A stretch of DNA of 64,000 nt from Roridomyces roridus (Eukaryota; Basidiomycota; Agaricomycetes; Agaricales; Mycenaceae). The translations under genes were made by a program, and so were the position numbers. The notes under the pieces were generated by a model, which saw only the letters and a program-made list of their open reading frames with translations, was not told where the DNA came from and ran no database searches. Positions 1 to 11,199 of the stretch are shown piece after piece (the stretch's first letter is position 1; each line of letters starts with the position of its first letter). Location of the stretch: positions 124,001-188,000 of the forward strand of contig JARKIF010000003.1 in the NCBI GenBank assembly GCA_029378245.1, in the 5' to 3' direction.

Positions 1-1421
1 GGTGACTCAAGATATTATAAGGACACACATTGGTAATGCAATTCTCAACTTCCCGGCTTTGACTAGCTCAGAAACAAGACATTGACTTGCAAATCCTCGA
101 AGGGACCGGGAGGTCCTCGGCGAGTGCGTCACGAGGCGTCACGGCTTGAAGATGGCGCCAAGGTCGGACTTGGCAGGACGATAGCCGGCAAGGCTGAAAC
201 GAATTATGAGATCGGATCAGTGAATGACCAGATGATTGATTGATATCACCACATGGCTATATATTATGGCGTGATTCCACGGCCTTCGCTCGCCGTCTCT
301 TTCCTTCCCCCCATCTTCTCTCTCATCCCCCTCTCGTTCCCGAAGGTCTCGCTCAACGCCCTTGTACCCCAGCCTTCTCTTTCCCGAACATAGTTGCCTC
401 AACATTCCAGTCAAGTTCGTAGCCGTGCAAGATCCAAACAGTGTTGCCGCCGCCAGTGTACTCCAAGCTTTCTCTGTTGGCCCGCCGCCCGTAACTATTC
501 TTGGACTTGCATGCTGGGCCGCCCCAAACTCGGTACTCCGCCCGCCTCGATGTTCCTTCCTAGACCGCAAGACCACAAGTCACGTTAGCAGCAAACTTTC
601 AAGCCCATCTTGTCGCTGTCGACATCGTTCGATCTCTTATCCATATTGCTGTCCATCCGACTTCGCTTCATCCTTCCCCGGTGCTACTAGTACCCAACCC
701 TCTCTCTCCCTCGTAGCCTTCCTGTTTATTACATATCATGTTATGCGTTATGCTCCATCCATGTGGTTTTCTCAATGGCATTCTATTTTACCCTCTTCCT
801 TCTCTGGTGTGATATTGTGCTTTCCGCCGTGAATTGAATGAGAATTATCCGACACACCAGCTCCATGATATGTTGATCCACAGTGCATGTCCAGCTGACC
901 ACCCATCGAATCTCCAGCAAAGCTGGGATCAGGATGGGTCCATTTACTCCTTCAGCCAATTTCCAGCATCCAGCAACATAGATTCCAGCTTACGACCGCA
1001 CGTGGCTTACATGACACGTCCAGCTGACTACTACGTGACAGCCCGTTGGCGGTGTAAGTATCCACAGTCCTCCTCCACCAATCCTTCCGGCGGTGTTGAA
1101 AAAGTTAGCAAACACTGCGGCCTACTTATCTGCAGTCTCAGAGCGGTAGCGCTGTGCATGCAAACATAATACGCAAGGGCCTTTTGTCCTTCAGGAGTCC
1201 ATTGAGAAGTCGGAGGCGACAGATTGGATTATTAAGCTTTCAGACTCGTGGGAAGTAGAAAGCAGTACTCGGTCTGCCGGGCAAAGCCGCGGCCCACCCA
1301 CCAAGTGATTTGATCAAATGATGCTTGATCGACAAGCTTTCAAATCCGTTGCCCACTCAATCCCGCAAAATGAGGGAGTCCTCGTGCCAACAGGAAATAA
1401 ACGATGGAATGAGTGCTTCCC
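1..1421. other. No confident gene; promoter-like tract
   Basis: I see no convincing gene here. Around 255-265 there is a TATA-like stretch followed by a long pyrimidine-rich tract (about 285-340), the usual arrangement of a basidiomycete core promoter reading to the right, but no downstream frame with signal peptide, domain or splice structure could be supported. The rest, up to the element at 1430, is ordinary mixed sequence. Confidence 0.4.
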
Positions 1422-1429
1422 TGCAGGTG

Positions 1430-2039
1430 TAGGGATGCACACCGCCCGTGTACGGGTGACGGCCGTCAAATTCACGGCACGAGACGGTTACGGGCCGTCA
1501 AATCAACGGCCGTCTTTTTGATATTTGCCTGGGTCCGACGGGGCGGGACGGCAAAATAGACGGGTACGGGCCGTCAAAAGACGGGTCTGGTGAGAACCTC
1601 TTCGAAGCGGATTTTTAATCGAGGCAGAAACATTCTCTGCCTCAGACATGTCCTCCCGCACTGCTCTAGCTTGAATTGACATTTCACAAGGACAACTTCA
1701 CAGATTTTGAGGATGTTTGATGTCAGATATCCCATCAATCAGCCGTAAATCGGCCAAGTACAGACTGCATATTTGATGCCCTTGCCCACCACATCATGAC
1801 ACCAGCCGTCGGATCAGGAACCGGCCTATTTGCCGCAGGACATTGACCTGATCCGCTCATCTCGGGCACCAACCCGTCGACGGGCCGTCAATGTGACAGA
1901 TTGACGGGAACGGACGGCAACGTTACCGTCCCGTACCCGTCCCGTACATCTGTTCGATCAAGGGTCTGACGGGTACGGGTACGTACCCGTGTACGGACGG
2001 CCGTCAAACGGCTCGCGACGGGTACGGTGTGCATTCCTA
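1430..2039. mobile_element. hAT-type non-autonomous element, copy A
   Basis: This 610-bp element begins TAGGGATGCACACCG and ends with the near-exact complement CGGTGTGCATTCCTA. It is flanked by a perfect 8-bp target-site duplication, TGCAGGTG, at 1422-1429 and 2040-2047. Both terminal regions are dense in CCGTACCCGT and GACGGCCGTCA motifs, and the centre is unrelated and AT-richer. There is no transposase frame. An 8-bp duplication with TAG-type ends is the hallmark of hAT elements. A second copy lies inverted at 4655-5592. Confidence 0.88.
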
Positions 2040-2104
2040 TGCAGGTGATCATGAGCCAGCCTCGATATCAAGTCTCGTCACTCGACGTCGGTCAGATTCC
2101 GACC

Positions 2105-2312
2105 CTATATATAAGCCCCAGAGTTTCGGCACCGGGCAACCCGCCGGTGGGAGGGAGTATCCTGCAAGACTTATTACTTCTATTCAATATGCCGTAGATC
2201 TGTGTACGTTCCCGGTCCCGTCGCGCGTGTTGAGAGGACGACCACTTGGCGGCATTATTCCCCAGTCAGTTGGGTCCTATAACTCTATTTGGGTACATAG
2301 AATAAAAGCAAG
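2105..2312 (+). promoter_or_regulatory. Candidate core promoters for the gene at 2420
   Basis: A CTATATATAAG box lies near 2105-2115 and a second AT-rich box, AGAATAAAAGC, near 2300-2310. A pyrimidine-rich run of CTTCC repeats follows, just before the ATG at 2420. This is the usual TATA / CT-tract / ATG order of a fungal promoter. Copy A of the hAT-type element ends only about 65 bp upstream of the first box. Confidence 0.35.
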
Positions 2313-2419
2313 GGCTAGGGCTGGATTGTCCACGTCTTCCTTCCTTCCTTCCTTTCCTTCCCTGCCCGAGCTGGGACTTTTTTGGCTTGACGTCAGTGTA
2401 ATTCTCACTGTGACCCGAC

Positions 2420-2670
2420 ATGCTTCACACCACTCGGATTCTCTTCATCTGGGCGGTGCTCCTGGTCGTCAACGTGGCTACGACGCTCCCGTTGGACACA
2501 AGCTATAGGCCTGACGCTGTATGTACCGTACCCATCTTCATTACTACACCAGTCTTCTGAATGGTTCACTGCCGTGTAGGAGCCGATTCCACTGCCAGTG
2601 GGACGCCGGACTGGGAACGACGTCTTCTCTCGGACCCTCAGGTGGTAGCGATTCGCGATACAGAACGCAG
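2420..2670 (+). CDS. Putative secreted protein, 5' exons only
   Basis: From ATG 2420 the frame opens with a short N-terminus, a strongly hydrophobic core (ILFIWAVLLVVNVA) and a small-residue region, which looks like a cleavable signal peptide. The first exon runs to about 2518, where GTATGT or GTACCG donors are available. A second open stretch (about 2584-2670, containing SGTPDWERRLL) follows an acceptor near 2582. I could not follow the gene further, and its 3' part would overlap the tail of the opposite-strand membrane protein gene. No function is recognised. The signal peptide is the only solid evidence. Confidence 0.35.
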
Positions 2671-2899
2671 GGTATATGATGTGCGTCTCCATCGATTTAC
2701 ATGTTCTTGGTGACAGTATTGAGTCGTATGCCAGGAAATCCCGCCAGGGCTCGATATTGCCTAGAGATGCCACGGAGCGCAGCGAGAGAGCCACCTTCTC
2801 AATGTACAGCCTTATAATTCAAACGGACCAATCAACATATGAATCCGCCAGGGGCAACAATCAACCACCGCACCAAATGAAAGAGGCATAGAAATGAAT

Positions 2900-4028
2900 T
2901 CACCGAGACTCAAACCTGCGATGGTGAAGCAAATCGGATGGTCAACTTCGACTCTGTGGAAGCAGCCCTCTGTTCGCTCGTCCATCCAAGCTGAACGTCT
3001 GTTGGACGTGTGTGTTAGCGCATCCGTAGCTGGGCAGTCGGATTGGTATGACTTACGCATGGAATCCAGCGCTTTCGATGCAGATGGCGAGAAAAGACTG
3101 CAATGCATTCAGTCATGTGCGCAGTTCAAAAAGAAGAACACTCACCAATAGGCTTCTTCCACCGGATGCTATGGTCGTCCGTCGAGAAACAGTCCAGAGT
3201 CTCCAGCTGATCATAACTAGAATGACCCCCGTAAGTCGAACTCCGGACCAGTGACCAGCACTTTCATACCGGTGCAATACACATTGGTCCTGTAGTATAG
3301 AAGATTGAGAAGGGAACTAGAAAGCAGTTTGCCACATACAACAGCGTACAGAGGAGGCCGTAAGTCAATCCCTGGTTTGTCAGGATGTCGGAATCTCGCC
3401 ATGCAACATGATTGGCTACGAGAGACCCAACTTGACAACCTTTGGGTGAGTTTCATCGCAATATATGGGGTTGAGTAGCTTACCCGCAAAGCCAAGCAGG
3501 CTGAGGACAGGAACTACGAGGACCAATCTACGATCCGACCACACAACCCATAGACGATAGATCTGATGAATTATTGAGCTAGGGATGCAGAGATATACAT
3601 CGGACTTGCGATGAAAGAGTCGCCGAGGAAAACACAGAAAGCGAGGAGGATGTCTTGTGCCACTGCGGTACTCTTGCGCAAGTCACCGAAGAACACCTCG
3701 GCCCCACTTTGGTCTTGGAAGGCCAGAAATACGCGAACTAGCGTCGTCACCCAGTGCTGCATTTATTAGTTGAGTTTTTCACAGAGACGATTGCTTCACG
3801 CACCGAGGTAACCAGAACGAAGAGTAGTAGCGAGAGGGTGAATACCACGGTTTTGAACATAGAATTTCTCTTGTAGCTCCCTGTGGCCGATTTGCTGTGC
3901 TGAGCCTCGGCGTCGGATCGTCGCACCAAGAGATACGTCGAAATGAAAAACAGGACGAAGTACATCCTGTAAAAGAGAGTCGAAAGAGCCAGGCCCGCAA
4001 GGCTCACAGATATCAAAGAAAGAGACAT
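2900..4028 (-). CDS. Multi-pass membrane protein (Agaricomycete 7TM-like family)
   Basis: The gene starts at ATG 4028, right after a CACCC-rich 5' leader. Exon 1 (3804-4028) encodes a hydrophobic N-terminus with LYGIYLVLF-like features (FYRMYFVLFFISTYLLVRR), then a second membrane segment. Exon 2 (3610-3756) begins HWVTTLVRVFLAF, matching the T-HWV-R-F pattern of a large uncharacterised basidiomycete family with about seven helices. Exon 3 (3484-3562) encodes IYRLWVVW and a further helix. Later exons include SWRLWTVSRRTT and an ICIESAGFH helix near 3060-3100. Exon 1 to exon 2 uses a GT-AG intron of 47 nt. The next intron (3563-3609, also 47 nt) needs a GC-AG pair (GCAAGT). The C-terminal exons below about 3050 are uncertain. 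It probably lies in a cellular membrane; function unknown. Confidence 0.65.
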
Positions 4029-4500
4029 GGTGGGTGGGTAGAAGAAGGGTGGGTGGTACTGGTCCCCACACCTGGCGTCGTTATATCTGTGCATCTTCAC
4101 AGTCGATGGAAAATGGAAGATCATCTTTCCAACAGTGCCTGAAAGATATTGAATGCTCACTGGTGCATTCTGTGATTCCCAAGATGCGAACTGCCCGGGC
4201 TGCGGATCACTGGGAATAGTGGCTGATGGAGCGCCGTTCCTTGTTCGCAAAGAAAAACCTCAGCTCCAGAAGAGTCTATAACAAATGCGACAGCACACTC
4301 ACCGCAGACGCGACACACTCAGCTAGTGATGCGGCACACTTCCAGAAACGGATGATAGTGTCACACTGTTTTGTTTAGTATTGGCCAATATTTTGTTGAC
4401 TGTTGGCGGTATCGCGCCATTTGTTTGCCAAATATTTGTAGCATCTCTCTCTTCCCTACCCTCACTTAACCCGCGCCCGCCGCCCCAAAACGCGTCCAGG

Positions 4501-7101
4501 ATGCCTCCAAATCACACCGCCGATGATGCGGCGTTAATCGACAGCATCCCGATGGGTGTCGTAACTTCATTTCGAAGCTCGGTGTGTGTTCTCTCACGTT
4601 AGACGCCGGTGCCTAAGTATATACTCACGACGCGTGTCCCAGATCTATCAGAATTAGGAATGCACACCGTACCCGTCGCGAGCCGTTTGACGGCCGTCCG
4701 TACACGGGTACGTACCCGTACCCGTCAGGTCCTTGATGAAACAAATGTACGGGACGGGTACGGAACGGCAACATTGCCATCCGTCCCGTCAATCTGTGAG
4801 ATTGACGGCCCGTTGACGGGTTGGTGCCCGGGATGGTCGGATCAAATAGATTTCGTGCGGTAAACTGGCCGAGTACGTGATTGGACCGCTGGGGCAACCG
4901 GGCCTCCGCCAGTCCATTGGATCCGGTGACTCTATGGGCAGATTCAGGGGTAATTGAGGGGATATCTGACATCCAATCTGCATCAAATCTCCTCAAAGTT
5001 CGTCGAATATGTGTTTGTTCACCTGAATGGAATGCAATGACATGGGAAAGCAGCTGCGGAGAGCGTTTCGAAGGCGGAGAATATTTCTGCGGCTCAAATG
5101 TAAGCACTTTGATGGGCTTTGCACCAGACTGAAAGGCTGTCGTTCTCACGACAGACACTAACGGGCGAACCAAACGTGCAGTGACGCACACGTTGACAGG
5201 ACCACGGTGTATTCCTATGGCAAGACGAACCAGGCTACGAGCAACTGTAGGAATACAAGGGGGAGGTGTCGGGGTGCGTGCATAACTAAAGTAAAGTAGA
5301 TGCTGTCGATATATACGTAGGTGGGCTGTGTACGGTAACGGAAGGCTGTACTGTGTGAGATAGACAGATCCCTGATGCCAGGACTGACAGGTGACAGATC
5401 AGTGATGTGGCTGTAGGAATGCCATCCTTACACAGACCCGTCTTTTGACGGCCCGTACCCGTCTATTTTGCCGTCCCGTCCCGTCGGACCTGGGGAGATG
5501 CCAAAAAGACGGCCGTTTATTTGACGGCCCGTAACCGTCTCATGCCGTCAGTTTGACGGCCGTCACCCGTAGACGGGCGGTGTGCATCCCTAATCAGAAT
5601 ATGTATTACGTCCAATCCTCACCTCTTCATCACCAACAACTGGATTGACGGGGGCCAGCTCCGGCAATTCCTTGCTCGCAACCACGGCAGCTTTCTCCGG
5701 CAGACCTCAGGCTGCGCCACGCCTATCAAACTCGAGCAGGACATGTATGACGCGTTCGCGACGTGTTCTTCATCTTCCGTTGACATCCGGACCCGAGTTC
5801 TGAAGGAGGGAGACCATGAGGTGGTGGAATTACTGTCAGATTCGGAGGATAGCGAAGTGGAGGCCGGTGCGTCACTGTCGGCTCATCTTCCCTGCTCTTA
5901 CTGACGTGCCTCTAGAAGCTACCCGATCCTCATCGCTGTCGCCGTCCTCAGATATTCCGACATCCTCAGGTGTGTCCGCTCCACTCATGTAACCATGTTC
6001 GCCGGTGTTCATGCCTTTTTCAGATACTGAACCGTATTCACACCTCACGCCGTCCGACGTGCCCAGCGATGTTATTCTGCCCGACGCGCCCACCAATATC
6101 GCTTCGTCGACAGGTATGTGCATTGGTCTGAACGCGGGGAAGTGCTAATTGTTTGCAGACCTCCACCTGATGACGCCACTGCCTTCCTCAGGCATTAAGG
6201 GCCATGCCTCTGTACACACCGGTGAGTGCAGTCCCTTTCTCCGTGGATAACATTCTAATTCCCGTGTATTCAGCTGTTCCGCCTCAACCTTTTGTCGTCG
6301 ATGGTCTACATGAATCCGACACCTTATGGCTGGATCAGGGAATCTCCACCGGCATCTACGACAAGCAGCTCTACCTGACGAGGGAGACTGTTGTCGAGCG
6401 CGTCGAGTACCTTACCGGCCTTCCTCCCTTTTCCCCATTTCCGAATTGTCGACCGCCCACGTTGTTGATCTCCATGACCCCAGATTCAACATTACTGTCG
6501 GCGATTTACAGCGGAAGAAAAAGGAGGGGAAGCAAACCTCCTCCGACGAGGACGAGGACGATGAGGGCGCGAGGGACTCGGATGAGGCAAATGATTCCGT
6601 TCTACTCACCGTCGACGCCCTCATCAAAAACAAGGTGCGTTGCGTCCCTCCATCGGAATTTCATGTAACCACCACTCGTACAGGACAACGATTCGTGGCG
6701 AGGTACCACTGGAACCGGGGCTCCCACAGTCAAGGTGACCTTTGGGCCCGACGAGGAGCCGATTGAGTGCCGCCGGTCACGTCTCAACTGTGCAGGTACA
6801 GTTTCATTTGTTCTACCACCGTACACCTGCTCAAATTATCCAGGCTCTCATGCGTGCCAGTATGTCGATCCGCAACTTGTGCAAGTTACGCGGCGGGATC
6901 TCAATCCAACTTCCCGCGATGCGATCCTGGCTGCCCAACAACAGACACGTCGAGAAGATGGGACGACGCCAGAACACAGAGTTTCCCAGTACGTTCAATT
7001 TGTCGTTCGTCCCCTGTTTATTGCTGTTTTCAAAATTGATGTCGGATCGGAGTTTTTCAAAAAAAACTTTGGGCTCGGTAATAGTGGCTGTGCTTAGATA
7101 G
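4501..7101 (+). pseudogene. Interrupted Agaricomycete-specific multi-exon gene
   Basis: A gene begins near ATG 4501 and shows a ladder of small exons with good GT-AG borders between about 5690 and 6990. Visible pieces are an acidic segment ending LLSDSEDSEVEA, a segment with LTRETVVERVEYLTGLP, a charged linker ending LLTVDALIKNK, and the family's most conserved block, IECRRSRLNCAG then HACQYVDPQL and a DPTSRDAILAAQQ-like helix. I recognise these as a lineage-expanded, uncharacterised family, often annotated as hypothetical. Two lesions are visible: the hAT-type element at 4655-5592 sits in an exon, and a 1-nt frameshift near 6420-6430 breaks the link between VEYLTGLP and VVDLHDPRFN. The C-terminal part expected after 7000 is missing. 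Confidence 0.6.
4655..5592. mobile_element. hAT-type non-autonomous element, copy B (inverted)
   Basis: This 938-bp copy begins TAGGAATGCACACCG and ends CGGTGTGCATCCCTA, with a perfect 8-bp target duplication ATCAGAAT at 4647-4654 and 5593-5600. Its termini match copy A in opposite orientation, including the tract with GTACCCGT repeats. It is 328 bp longer than copy A; the extra sequence is mainly within about 5100-5440, where CTGTAGGAAT occurs twice. It carries no transposase frame and interrupts the gene that starts at 4501. Confidence 0.88.
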
Positions 7102-7109
7102 CTCTCTGA

Positions 7110-7955
7110 ATTCAATCCACGACCTTCTCGCTGCACAATAGCATCTCCTCCCCAGCCAACGTGTCTAACATCCCTGGCAGACTCTTCAACATGTCTCCCA
7201 ACGGCCGTGGACGCCTAACGCGCCGTCATCATTGACGCCGATGAAACGTCAGTAACTGCGCACCAGTGAAGTGTGAATGTGGAGCAGCAATGGCTGAGTC
7301 TGCGGAGTGCTACCCAAAAGGCAACAAACCCACAAAACCCCAACGCCATAACACCAACTACCAAAACATCCAACACCCCAGCCGGGGCCAGTCAACTTCG
7401 ACTACGGTTGAGTTCGGGGTCACCCTAAAGTATATAGGTAAGATTGAACGTCCCGCTCGACTTCAAGCACGCTCCGCGGAGCATACAGCTCACTTGATAT
7501 CAACGGTTTGGTCTTTTGTTCAGCTTCTTGAACAAGTCCTCAGACCGACTAGATCTCTTTCAAGAGGCCTACTGCAAGGCTTTATACTCGAATACGACAC
7601 AAGGGTTTGCAATGCAGCAATAGTCTTTTATTGTAGATTGAAAACACAAGTTCTCGAACCAGTTCGAGAAGTCGATGACCCGAACCACCAAGTCCCAATT
7701 GACTCTGTTCCTGTTTATCATTGACCAAATCACACCAATTACAACCCCACATGGAGAGGAACTACAGAGCAGAGGGCAACCCACTACCCCTTAAGTATGC
7801 TTCTGCGGCTGACCCAGGTTGGACCAGAGCCCGGGTACCTTTAAATGCAAGTGTAGGAAGAGTAGTGCCCTTAGGAGACACACTCAATACAACTCAATAA
7901 GTCTATAGCTTGACTTGGATCCCTCAGTTATACCCAAACAAGTGCTTTTCTATTG
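7110..7955. other. No gene recognised; leads into Gypsy remnant
   Basis: This stretch contains no frame with a recognisable domain. A 152-residue open frame from 7266 has no family features and no intron support. The right part probably belongs to the decayed 3' end of the Ty3/Gypsy element that finishes at about 8041. Confidence 0.35.
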
Positions 7956-8044
7956 CTACTACCAAGAAGAATGTAATCAACAAATCTTCGAGGAAGACAC
8001 AAGACCACACCAATGCCCATGAGTCCCTAGAAGGGGGGGCATGA
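7956..8044 (+). pseudogene. Ty3/Gypsy pol C-terminal remnant with polypurine tract
   Basis: One frame reads to a stop at 8042-8044 and ends HESLEGGA, a tail typical of Agaricomycete Gypsy polyproteins. The same bases form a polypurine tract (AGAAGGGGGGG at about 8029-8039), followed at once by TGATGTGATCC. That is the expected order of pol end, polypurine tract and 3' LTR on the plus strand. Upstream reverse transcriptase and integrase sequence is not visible here. Confidence 0.5.
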
Positions 8045-8800
8045 TGTGATCCTGTACCCTCAGGTTCCGTGGGGTTTATATACTTTTCTACATGCTTGGC
8101 GTGTCTAAACTACTATGACTAAAGATTGTCCCTTCCCTCGGGTGTACATCACCCTGATTATGTCCTCGAGGCTATTTCTGGCTCCCAACGTGTGTGTCAT
8201 TCCTTGACGGCTCTTCTGATTGGTCCAACTCTGCCTTGGCGCAGATCCTGACATGCTAGCCATGACTGCGGTGAAACCCTGGGCCAACCCTGTGCCCTGG
8301 TCCAGACCGTGATGTCCGATCATCGCTTTGATCGTCTGCCGCAGCTCCGCTCCGTTCCGTGATCACATGATCAAACACTAGTACCAGCGCACGAGTTCGA
8401 CTCGCCCACTTGTCATTTCCTTTCTGGATGTTCAGTCTGCGAAGTACCCCTCGGGGTCACTCTCCTCTCGGATCCTAAACTGCAAAGGCAACACCACTCT
8501 GTGGCTTGAGTCCACATTGCTCAACAAGCGCTTGACACACCATCCCGCTGTAACAGCAACTGTATACATCATCTCGGACACTTCCGCGGAGGCTATCTCT
8601 TCGAGGAAAGCACTCCCGCTCAATTAATATACATCAATCTTGGTGCAACTGCACGCCAACTATGAATATCCTGTGGTACTCTCGACCAATGCTTGACATA
8701 TTGTCTGGGCTTGTTATATCTCCTTGATATCTGTATCTCCGCATATCTGAGTCCCCGCGGGAAGCCTATTCGAGTCACTACAACCGACTCCTGATCGAAC
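8042..8800 (+). repeat. Probable LTR of a Ty3/Gypsy element
   Basis: The sequence just after the polypurine tract begins TGATGTGATCC, as expected for an LTR, and has no coding potential. The right boundary is not defined, because no second LTR copy is in the window to compare. Somewhere before 8930 the sequence changes to gag coding sequence of the same broad class. Confidence 0.35.
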
Positions 8801-8929
8801 AGCCAAGCGTAGTGTACTGGAAACTCTCTCAATGCATCGTGAACACATTTGAATAGCAGCTCGGAGCTCGGCTCTATTCCTATCATTCTACCACCGGATC
8901 GAGGGGTGCTGGTATGCGTACCAAATCTT

Positions 8930-9171
8930 GATTTTACGCTGTTTACACACCTGCGCGGATACCAGTCGTATCACCGGCGCCGATGGATGTGGATCGAACA
9001 CGGCAGGCTGCGTTCAAGTGTTACAATTGTGGCAAGGAGGGCCACATGAAGCGGGAGTGCCCGGAGCCTCCCAAGAAGAAGTTTAATATCCGGTCGATCA
9101 AGACCGATGATTATTCTCAGGAGGACTTGCAGGCGTTGGCCGCCATCCTCCGTGAGAAGGGTTTTTGCTAG
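8930..9171 (+). pseudogene. Ty3/Gypsy gag fragment with CCHC zinc knuckle
   Basis: An open frame runs from about 8930 to the stop at 9169-9171. It contains a CX2CX4HX4C knuckle (CYNCGKEGHMKREC) preceded by PMDVDRTR and followed by a lysine-rich segment and a short C-terminal helix. This is the nucleocapsid end of a Gypsy Gag protein that binds element RNA. The capsid part is missing, so this is a fragment rather than a full gag. The protease-containing frame begins directly afterwards. Confidence 0.75.
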
Positions 9172-10125
9172 GGCGCCCGGTCAAGGCCGAACCGGCGTGC
9201 CCTCCTGTATCTATTATCCATGGACAGTTTACACTGCTAGAGGCGGTTACGGACAGCACGAACGATGTGCAAAATAGCGTACCTATAAATTATGTAGAAA
9301 AGACTAGCCTACAACGTAGTATACAAGAATTTCTTGTAGGCGAAGTACAAAAGCCACAAAAAATATGTATTTTGGAAAATCAGAATCGGAAACGTAATTT
9401 AAAAAATCAACGCATGGATGCAGAGAACAAGCGCTGGAGCGCTTTTAAAAAGGCCCCTGGAACCCAAACCAGTGATAAAAATAGTGAGAAGAAAAAGGGC
9501 GGCGATGCCGCGGAGGCTCAATCCTCGAAAGAGGAGGTAGCGCCTAAGCATACATGGGTGCCGTTTGGTCTCAGGAAGAAAGAGGCCGCACAATGGCTAG
9601 CACGCCGTGCTATGGGAGAGACGGAACAACGCTTAGCTCAGGAGCTGCGTGAGTTCCAACGGCAACGTGTCCACCACGAGATGTTGGTGGCAGTCCAGCT
9701 GGAAGCACTGGACACGGGGAAAACACGTTCCATTCGTGTGTTGCTGGACAACGGGTGTACCACCACGTGCATGGACAGGGACTATGCCAAGGCCGTTTAA
9801 AAAACTCAACATGCTGATTGTGGCCAGGAATGCCGACAGGACCGAGAATACGAAAGGCAAGATCACCCATTACGTGGAGATGATCATGTCGATCGGCCCG
9901 CATGTCGAAAGACAGAAATTCCTGATCACGGGCTTAGGCAAAGCACGTGTGTTTATTGGGTACGACTGGTTGTTTAAACACAACCCAGAGATCAACTGGC
10001 GGGACCAGACAATGAAGTTCAGCCGATGTCCGGCAGAGTGTGGCATGACCGGATTGGAATCCGGAAAAGGTGTCACACAGGAAGAAGCGGTGGAAGAAGG
10101 CGAATCAATCCTACGGGTCGATTTT
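9165..10125 (+). pseudogene. Ty3/Gypsy pol fragment: linker and retropepsin
   Basis: The frame overlaps the end of gag and encodes a basic linker, then a retropepsin-like domain with the catalytic-loop variant LLDNGCTTTCMD near 9740-9775. It is the aspartic protease that would process the polyprotein. The frame stops at about 9800 in an A-rich run (GTTTAAAAAACTC) and continues in another frame with NMLIVARNAD, then LGKARVFIGYDWLF and FSRCPAECG. The fragment ends near 10125, where LRR-like coding sequence takes over. Reverse transcriptase, RNase H and integrase are absent. Confidence 0.7.
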
Positions 10126-11177
10126 GCGCCTGTTCAAGGCTCCATCGTGGATCGTCTCCGACCCAACATTCCCTCTGGTTCTCGGTCTTCTCAATCTCAA
10201 AGCCATCTCACTGGTCGAGAATGTCACCGACGATGTATCGGATTTCGAGGGCGAATACGGTCTGCACTGGGGCAGACTGTACCCACAGCTGAAATCTACG
10301 CTCTTATCGGTATTTTCGTCGCCGACACTGGAGTCTGTCCATCTGCGCGGCCTGGTGCTGCAGTCCCCGATCGAGTTACTGTCCTTCTTCAGCGAAGCGA
10401 CTTCCCTGAAATCCCTCTTGCTATCACGCATTCTCTTCGACCGCGCTCAGTCCACGGCCCACGATCCCTGGCCACAATCACGGCCGTGGCACCCCCGACT
10501 CGTATCCTTCCTCATATCGGAAGTCCACTGCAAAGAACCATTAATTCACCATTTCATCAGCCCCCGGATTGACTTGTCGCATCTCAAGTCGCTCACGATT
10601 GCATCGGAGAATGACGAATGGAAAGATAAGATGATGAAAGCCCAGGCTTTCGATCGTCTGAAGCATCTGACTGTCCATCATCCCGAAAGTAAGTTCCAAT
10701 GTCTCGTCACATCCTTCATGCGTATAACTACTTTCACAGACATAGATCTCGGCTCGTGCTTATCCCCTACTATACGCACACTTCATATCTTCGGGGCGTT
10801 CATCCACCAAACAATGCAATCGACATTCCGAGCAGTACCGTCGAATTCTCGCCTCGAGACGATCACCTTTGAAGGGCTTGCCTACATCTTTCCCTTGAAC
10901 GGAGACCAGACGAGGCTTTTCAACGAGACGATTACCTCCGCCCTAGACCGTATGAGCTCGTTTCGGACGGTGCAAATCAAGGCGTACTCAGAGGATGCGG
11001 GGTGGGACGGTCAATGGAAAGCGTCAATGCGCATTCATTTGCCATCGTTGGAGAACCGCGGTCTGTTGGTATTGAAGGAATTTGGTACTAAGGGTGCGTG
11101 TGTTGTGTGCTCTCGTCCGCGGAACGGTAGCTGAAATTGATCCAGATGATGGTCCTGAATATTTCGGCTTTCAATAG
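10070..11177 (+). CDS. LRR/F-box-like C-terminal region fused to Gypsy debris
   Basis: The frame enters from retroelement sequence at its 5' end. From about 10125 it becomes an LRR-like region typical of the C-terminal half of Agaricomycete F-box proteins, with repeated leucine patterns such as LKAISLVENV, LESVHLRGLVL and LKSLLLSRILF. A probable short intron lies near 10690-10738 (GTAAGT donor, TTTCACAG acceptor). A last intron (donor near 11094, acceptor at 11145) gives a natural ending DDGPEYFGFQ and a stop at 11175-11177. The N-terminal F-box is missing, apparently replaced by the Gypsy fragment. It may be a pseudogene or a chimeric transcript. The F-box class assignment is inference from the repeat pattern. 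Confidence 0.5.
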
Positions 11178-11199
11178 CCAACACTTTGGCTCATCCACC

